The translations under genes and the position numbers were made by a program. Shown here in pieces: positions 58,996 through 64,000 of a DNA stretch of 64,000 bases. The stretch lies in contig NZ_JAMQCO010000014.1 of assembly GCF_023702225.1 (NCBI RefSeq), forward strand, positions 16,749 through 80,748. Direction: 5' to 3'. The DNA is from Aureimonas altamirensis. GTDB lineage: Bacteria > Pseudomonadota > Alphaproteobacteria > Rhizobiales > Rhizobiaceae. Every line of letters begins with the position of its first letter. Within the stretch, counting starts at the first letter, position 1. The notes under the pieces were generated by a model. The model searched no databases and was not told the DNA's origin. It saw only the letters and a list, made by a program, of their open reading frames with translations.

Positions 58996-59748
58996 ATGGC
59001 ATCGATCACACTGCAGAACGTACAGGTCGACATCGTCATATTCGATGCAACGAGCCGGTCCCTGAAGAACAAGGTTCTCGCTGCCGCGACCGGCGGACAG
59101 ATCCGGCCGCGCGAGGGGCGTGGCAAGCTGACCGTCCGCGCCATCGACGATCTGACGCTTGACCTTCCTCACGGCACGCGGCTCGGGCTCGTCGGCCACA
59201 ATGGTTCCGGCAAGTCGACCCTACTGCGCGTCCTAGCAGGCATCTACGAGCCGACAGGCGGCTCCCTTCGCGTCGAAGGCGGTACGGCGGCGATGTTCGA
59301 TATCGGCTTCGGCATGGATCCGGATGCCTCAGGCTGGGACAACATCATCCTGCGGGGAATGCTCCTCGGCTATTCCCGCAAGGAGATCGAGGCGCGCCAA
59401 ATGGAAATCGGCAAGGCCACGGGGCTTGGCGAATTCCTCAATATGCCGATGCGAACCTACAGCGCCGGCATGTCGACGCGGCTGGCCTTTGCGATCTCCA
59501 CGTCCATCACGCCGGAGGTCCTTCTGATCGACGAAGGGATCGGTGCTGGCGATGCTGCCTTCCTAGAGCAGGCGGAGCGTCGCCTGAACGAATTCATCGG
59601 CCAGGCCGGCATGCTCATCATGGCGTCCCATTCGGAAGAACTGCTACGCAAATGGTGTACGACCGGCTTGTGGATGGAGCATGGACGGATGCGCTCCCAC
59701 GGGCCGATTGACGAAGTGCTGGAAGCCTATAAGGAGTCGCGACACTGA
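58996..59748 (+). CDS. ABC exporter ATPase (Wzt/KpsT type), short form
   Basis: 250 residues. Walker A GLVGHNGSGKSTLLRVLAGI, the ABC signature TYSAGMSTRLAFAISTS, Walker B VLLIDEGIGAGDAAF and the switch His in MASHSEELLRKW are complete. There is no C-terminal carbohydrate-binding domain as in long Wzt proteins, so export probably does not need recognition of a capped non-reducing end. It is the last gene before the DNA becomes AT-rich; the next gene starts 138 bp later. Confidence 0.95.
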   Translation: MASITLQNVQVDIVIFDATSRSLKNKVLAAATGGQIRPREGRGKLTVRAIDDLTLDLPHGTRLGLVGHNGSGKSTLLRVLAGIYEPTGGSLRVEGGTAAMFDIGFGMDPDASGWDNIILRGMLLGYSRKEIEARQMEIGKATGLGEFLNMPMRTYSAGMSTRLAFAISTSITPEVLLIDEGIGAGDAAFLEQAERRLNEFIGQAGMLIMASHSEELLRKWCTTGLWMEHGRMRSHGPIDEVLEAYKESRH

Positions 59749-59778
59749 AAATTATAGTGTGATCATGAAGGAAATTCT

Positions 59779-59793
59779 CGCTTAAATTAAGCG
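59779..59793. repeat. Palindrome upstream of the methyltransferase gene
   Basis: CGCTTAA-A-TTAAGCG is a perfect 7-bp dyad with a one-base centre in the AT-rich 59749-59886 gap; GCTTAA recurs at 59821-59826. It could be an operator for a promoter of the downstream genes. No other element was recognised in this gap. Confidence 0.4.
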
Positions 59794-59886
59794 GTGATTA
59801 TATCAATATTTAATAGCGGCGCTTAACCCGATAAGACCCGTGACTTTCCGCATACGTTAACGAATACTCAATCTGGAAGCTGAACC

Positions 59887-61173
59887 ATGGGTGAAATATT
59901 CGAACGCACCGTGCCCGACATTCCTCTGGAATGGACGGGAGAGCGTCTAACCTCCGCAGTTGCGGGGCAAGTGGAGATTGAGCACCTTCATCGATATTTT
60001 CTGGCTCGCGGGCTCAGTCGAAACAAGGACGTGCTCGATATAGCCTGCGGCGAAGGCTATGGTTCGGCTCTCATAGCGCAGGTTGCGCGGTCTGTGATCG
60101 GTGTGGACGTTTCTTCAGACGCAGTAGAACATGCAAGTCGGGCTTATCCGCGTGAAAATTTGCGTTTCACGCAAGGTGACGCGCGGCAGATTCCGATTCC
60201 TGACAGCAGTGTTGATCTTCTTGTCTCCTTCGAAACTCTAGAGCATTTCCTGGAACATGAATTGTTTATGATGGAGGCTCTCCGTGTAATGCGTCCTGGC
60301 GGCGTTTTACTTCTTTCATCACCCGAGAGGGACATCTACTCGCCGCCCGGCAGTGAAGCCAATCCTTATCACGCCAACGAATTATCTCGCATAGAGTTTA
60401 CGCGTCTGCTGGAGCAACATTTTACCAACATACAGATTGTATCGCAGCGGCCAATTATCGGTTCCGCTGTGGTGGTGGACGAAGGAGTGGACGTTGTCGG
60501 AACTCTTACATTTGAAAAGCGGGGCGCGCGGCACTATGAGGTCAGTTCAGGGCTACCAAGGCCACCGTATCTCCTTGCCTTGGCGTCAAACGAGGCTTTG
60601 CCGGCAGCGCGCAATTCGCTTTTTATTGAAACTGACCAGGTTCATCAGTTAGCAGTTCTACATCAATTGCAGGATGAAAACGTACGGCAAGCGGCTGCCG
60701 TTAAAAGTCTTCAGGAAGAGAATGCACGATACGCCGAACAGATGAAAATCTATGAACGTCAGGCCAAAAAGGCCGAAGGCCACCGCCTGGAGATCGAACG
60801 TGATCTAGCGTTGGCCAAGGTGACGAGATCCAGCGAAGTCTCTGAATGCGAAAGTCCAGAAGAGAGCGCTATTTCACTTAATAATGCTGATACGCTGCGA
60901 GCCGAGAATGAGGTCTTGCGCGCTCAGTGCGACCTACTGCGCCGAGCTGCAAGAACACGATTAGGCAGCAGCGGATCCACACAAACATATTCCCATAGCC
61001 GACTGGAGCTTGCTGAAGCGCAGGCCGCGGAATGGAAGCAGCGTTATGAAGCGCTACACGAACGCCTCGTCGCCATTCTCCGTCGATTCGGAGTTCTTTA
61101 CGTCGCTCAAATCACGCCGAAATCGGCCAAGCGCTTCGTACGAGAACGTATTCTAGCGGGGAAGCGGCCGTGA
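59887..61173 (+). CDS. SAM methyltransferase with C-terminal coiled coil
   Basis: 428 residues. Class I methyltransferase domain at about 20-235: SAM motif DIACGEGYG at 51-59, DVSSDAVEHA, and SFETLEHF followed by MRPGGVLLLSSPE. From about 240 to 385 the sequence is heptad-rich with Gln/Glu/Leu (HQLAVLHQLQDENVRQAAAV, KSLQEENARYAEQMKIYERQ), a long coiled coil. The combination recalls WbdD-type O-antigen chain-terminating proteins, but no kinase domain is present. It lies just after the ABC exporter in AT-richer DNA. The next gene overlaps its stop (GTGA). Confidence 0.88.
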   Translation: MGEIFERTVPDIPLEWTGERLTSAVAGQVEIEHLHRYFLARGLSRNKDVLDIACGEGYGSALIAQVARSVIGVDVSSDAVEHASRAYPRENLRFTQGDARQIPIPDSSVDLLVSFETLEHFLEHELFMMEALRVMRPGGVLLLSSPERDIYSPPGSEANPYHANELSRIEFTRLLEQHFTNIQIVSQRPIIGSAVVVDEGVDVVGTLTFEKRGARHYEVSSGLPRPPYLLALASNEALPAARNSLFIETDQVHQLAVLHQLQDENVRQAAAVKSLQEENARYAEQMKIYERQAKKAEGHRLEIERDLALAKVTRSSEVSECESPEESAISLNNADTLRAENEVLRAQCDLLRRAARTRLGSSGSTQTYSHSRLELAEAQAAEWKQRYEALHERLVAILRRFGVLYVAQITPKSAKRFVRERILAGKRP

Positions 61174-64000
61174 GTATCCTTGAATTGTTCAAATTCGATG
61201 AGGAAGAATTGGAAGCCGCTGCGTTCCTCAGTACTTTCAGTATCTTCAATACAGTGTATTATCGTCAGCAAGCGGGACTAACGTCAGACGCGAATGCAGC
61301 CCTTCATTATCTACAGGAGGGCTGGCTGAGTGGTCTGGAGCCTAGCCCTGATTTTCGTGGTAATTTTCTGCATCCATACTATTCCGCATGTGGTTACGGC
61401 GGAGCGCCAGCCTTTACATGGGCGGAACTGACTTTTCTTGGTGGCGTTCCGCTAGCATTCAATGAGGCCGCTGCAGAGGAAGCGGCGGCGCGGATTCGAG
61501 AAATTCCTCTATTCAACGCGGAATTTTATGCCCGACGCCTTCCTGCTGGGCTCGATCCAGCGCTGCATTATGCTATAATTGGCGAGCGTCTAGGATGGCG
61601 TCCTTCCGAACATTTCGACCCTGGTATCTACGCTGAGTTCTATCCGGACGTCGTTGAGGCGGGTATCTCACCACTGGTGCATTACTGGCAGAGCGGAAGA
61701 CAGGAAAACCGTAGCCCGATTGCAGCAACCGACCACCTCGAGTTTCCGCTCTTGCCCAAGGGAGATAATCGTCCCGTGGTGCTAGTTGTTTCGCACGAGG
61801 CATCGAGGACTGGCGCCCCCATACTTGGATGGAACATTATCAAACATCTGTCGAAAGACTACCGAATTGTTTCGTTTCTGTTGCGTGCAGGGGCAATTGA
61901 AAAAGAATTCAAGGCGATTTCAACAGTTCAAGTCGGTCCATTGAGAGAAGGGGAATTACATAAATTACAGATTTCTATGATAATGAAGAAATTGGTTAAT
62001 GAATATAAGCCTTTGTACGCAATCAATAACAGTATTGAAACACATCTAGTAGTTCCACCTTTAGCGTTGGAAGGCGTGCCTTCGGTAGCTCTTGTCCATG
62101 AATTTATGAGCTACACAGGCAATGCATACGATAAGATGTATGATATCTTCAAGTGGGCGCCATATGTTATATTTCCAGCTCAAGTCGTTGCGCAGTCAGC
62201 TTTTGATAGTTTTGCCCATCTTAAGTATCGGAGGGGCATCACCATTAGTCCTCAGGGGAAAGCGGAACTGCCGATCGCCTGTGTCGCTGACACGAGGATG
62301 GAACGCGACGAGGATACTGAAAGACTTCGCGATGCACTGCGCCCAGCAGGACGCAAAGACGCATTTCTGGTTCTTGGTGCTGGGACGGTTCAGTATCGCA
62401 AAGGGATAGACCTTTTTATCGCGACGGCGGCCGCCGTGCGAAGGATGAACAGCGAAACTCCTATTCGCTTCATCTGGATTGGCGATGGCTTCAATCCGGA
62501 AGGCGACCTCGCATTCAGCGCATACCTGGCTGACCAAATTGGGCGATCAAGCCTGGAAGGCAGCGTTACTATACTGGACGCAGTGGCCGATCTTGGGCCG
62601 GCCTATGAGGCAGCGGATGTGTTTTTCATGTCGTCACGGCTTGATCCTCAGCCCAATGTGGGAATTGATGCTCTTATAAGTGGAATTCCTACCGTCTGCT
62701 TTGAAGGGGCATGTGGCACAGGCGAAGTGTTAGCTGCGGATGTCGCAACGCAGCGCCTTGTCGTCCCTTATTTAGATGTTCAGAAGGCTGCTGAACTTAT
62801 TCTTGAACTTGCATCTGACCCGGGGAGTAACCAGGAACTGCGACAAAACGTCGAGCGCGTGGGACGTGAAGCGTTTGACATGGGTCGGTACGCGTCGATG
62901 TTGGACGACTTCGGCAGGCGAGCGGCGCTAAAGGAGAGCAGGGCGGACGTTGTTGAGTTGGCGGACTCCGGGTTGCTTGACCATGACATGCTCTGTGATC
63001 CAGGTCGTCTAATTGTCGACAATGAAGAATTAGCCACCTTTGCGATGCGGCAATGGTCACTCTGGAATATGCTCGACGTAACTTCTGTCAGCACACCGAT
63101 GCGTCGGCCGGTGAAGGGCTTTCATCCGCAAGCCTATGCGCACGCGTATCTCGATATGAATAGTGGTAGTGACGTCAACCCGGTGCTGCACTGGCTGCGA
63201 AATGGCCGCCCATTAGGTCCATGGATCCATAAAGTCTACTCTCCATCATCGGCACCAAAATGCAATCAAAGCATGCAGGCCTTTAAAATTGCGCTGCATG
63301 GCCATTTTTACTATGTCGATGATGCGCCGGACCTAGCCATCCGCCTTTCGCAGAACTCGCTCACGTGTGACCTTTTCCTGACGACGGGATCGGAAAGGGA
63401 CCGTGACCATCTTCAGAAGATTTTCCATCGGCACAATGGTTTTGTCGATGTCCGGATCGTCCCAAACCGGGGACGCGACATTGGGCCGTTTTTGACTGAG
63501 CTTGCATTGGAGCTCAGTGGCGACGAGTATGACTTGATTGGGCATGTTCACGGTAAAAAGACGAAAGTCGTCGGCGGTGGTATTGGCGATCATTGGCGCA
63601 GGTTTTTGTGGGAGAACCTGATTGGCGGACAATATCCCATGCTGGATATGGCCGCGGCAGTGTTTGCCGGTGACGCGAAAACAGGGCTTCTTATTGCCGA
63701 AGACCCTCATCTTGTGGGGTGGGATGAAAATCTCGGTGTCGCGAGCGAACTAGCGGAGCGGATGGGCTTGTCACTGCCCCTGGATACCTATTTTGATTTT
63801 CCCCTCGGCACGATGTTCTGGGCTCGGCCGAGCGCCCTGCGACCGCTATTCGGCCTTGGGTTAAACTGGGACGATTACCCCGAGGAGCCCGTGCCTTATG
63901 ACGGAACGGTCCTGCATGCTATCGAACGACTGATCCCCTTTGTTGCGCGGCATGTTGGCTATCGGATGGCGGGCCTTCATGTCGCCGGAACCACTTGGTG
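61170..64000 (+). CDS. Giant multidomain glycosyltransferase: GT4 plus RgpF domains (3' end beyond window)
   Basis: Starts with GTG at 61170 overlapping the methyltransferase stop and stays open to the window end, at least 943 residues. Residues about 26-190 hold repeated modules of the kind FDPGIYAEFYPDVVEAGISP-LVHYWQSG; about 204-577 is a GT4-like region beginning VVLVVSHEASRTGAPILGWN, with GAGTVQYRKGIDLFI and DVFFMSSRLDPQPNVGIDAL; a further repeat module (FHPQAYAHAYLDM) comes near 651; from about 705 an RgpF domain follows (NRGRDIGPF near 766, GHVHGKKTK, PLGTMFWARPSAL, YDGTVLHAIERL). Probably builds a rhamnose-rich surface polysaccharide. Base and codon usage are AT-richer than upstream genes. 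Confidence 0.88.
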   Translation, partial: MSILELFKFDEEELEAAAFLSTFSIFNTVYYRQQAGLTSDANAALHYLQEGWLSGLEPSPDFRGNFLHPYYSACGYGGAPAFTWAELTFLGGVPLAFNEAAAEEAAARIREIPLFNAEFYARRLPAGLDPALHYAIIGERLGWRPSEHFDPGIYAEFYPDVVEAGISPLVHYWQSGRQENRSPIAATDHLEFPLLPKGDNRPVVLVVSHEASRTGAPILGWNIIKHLSKDYRIVSFLLRAGAIEKEFKAISTVQVGPLREGELHKLQISMIMKKLVNEYKPLYAINNSIETHLVVPPLALEGVPSVALVHEFMSYTGNAYDKMYDIFKWAPYVIFPAQVVAQSAFDSFAHLKYRRGITISPQGKAELPIACVADTRMERDEDTERLRDALRPAGRKDAFLVLGAGTVQYRKGIDLFIATAAAVRRMNSETPIRFIWIGDGFNPEGDLAFSAYLADQIGRSSLEGSVTILDAVADLGPAYEAADVFFMSSRLDPQPNVGIDALISGIPTVCFEGACGTGEVLAADVATQRLVVPYLDVQKAAELILELASDPGSNQELRQNVERVGREAFDMGRYASMLDDFGRRAALKESRADVVELADSGLLDHDMLCDPGRLIVDNEELATFAMRQWSLWNMLDVTSVSTPMRRPVKGFHPQAYAHAYLDMNSGSDVNPVLHWLRNGRPLGPWIHKVYSPSSAPKCNQSMQAFKIALHGHFYYVDDAPDLAIRLSQNSLTCDLFLTTGSERDRDHLQKIFHRHNGFVDVRIVPNRGRDIGPFLTELALELSGDEYDLIGHVHGKKTKVVGGGIGDHWRRFLWENLIGGQYPMLDMAAAVFAGDAKTGLLIAEDPHLVGWDENLGVASELAERMGLSLPLDTYFDFPLGTMFWARPSALRPLFGLGLNWDDYPEEPVPYDGTVLHAIERLIPFVARHVGYRMAGLHVAGTTW

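Noticed and set aside
59742-59760. Terminator after the ABC ATPase gene
   Set aside because: ACACT and AGTGT form only a five-base AU-rich stem without a following T-run and overlap the stop codon.
59805-59826. CtrA-like site TTAA-TAGCGGCGC-TTAA in the AT-rich gap
   Set aside because: Spacing is nine bases rather than seven, so it does not meet the consensus.

Overview
The window is a stretch of alphaproteobacterial chromosome, most likely from a member of the Hyphomicrobiales (Rhizobiales); the genus cannot be settled from the sequence. The reasons are high GC content, the gene order dnaQ-coaE-aroE-maf // hemE-hemJ-rho // mnmE-mnmG-rsmG-parA-parB-holA-lptE-leuS, the rsmB/heparinase-like/purH cluster, and the Tim44-FxsA-SecB group. 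No rRNA, tRNA, CRISPR array or insertion sequence was seen.

Layout. 0-17.7 kb: end of pdxY with a small membrane protein, the giant NAD-glutamate dehydrogenase, purH, a heparinase-like gene, rsmB, htpX, an SDHAF4-type SDH assembly factor, a guanidine exporter behind a guanidine-II riboswitch, cyclopropane-fatty-acid synthase, XRE/Smr/Tim44 genes, fxsA and secB. 17.8-21.0 kb: dnaQ, coaE, an NTF2-like gene, aroE and maf, all leftward. 21.0-21.55 kb: the only gene-free stretch over 300 bp, which looks like the chromosomal origin (DnaA-box-like 9-mers, an IHF-consensus match, an AT-rich hairpin and several GANTC sites) directly in front of hemE. 21.55-33.0 kb: hemE, hemJ, gluconokinase, rho, then mnmE, mnmG, rsmG, parA and parB rightward. 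33-41.3 kb: holA, lptE, leuS, a YggS-type protein, an AI-2E-type permease and acs. Six parS-like ParB sites lie between 5.8 and 38.1 kb and flank the putative origin on both sides.

41.4-51.4 kb is accessory: an RND efflux operon with an AcrR-like operator but no repressor gene beside it, a thiolase, a small coiled-coil protein, a haloacid-dehalogenase-type hydrolase, an AraC regulator and a secreted phytase/esterase-like protein preceded by a three-repeat Pho box.

51.5-64 kb is a surface-polysaccharide locus: dTDP-rhamnose synthesis (rfbA divergent from rfbCBD), three glycosyltransferase-type proteins, an ABC exporter (Wzm/Wzt type), a methyltransferase with a coiled-coil tail, and a very large GT4-RgpF protein that runs off the right edge. 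Together they would make, extend and export a rhamnose-containing polysaccharide. From about 59.75 kb the DNA becomes clearly AT-richer, suggesting later acquisition of that end of the locus.
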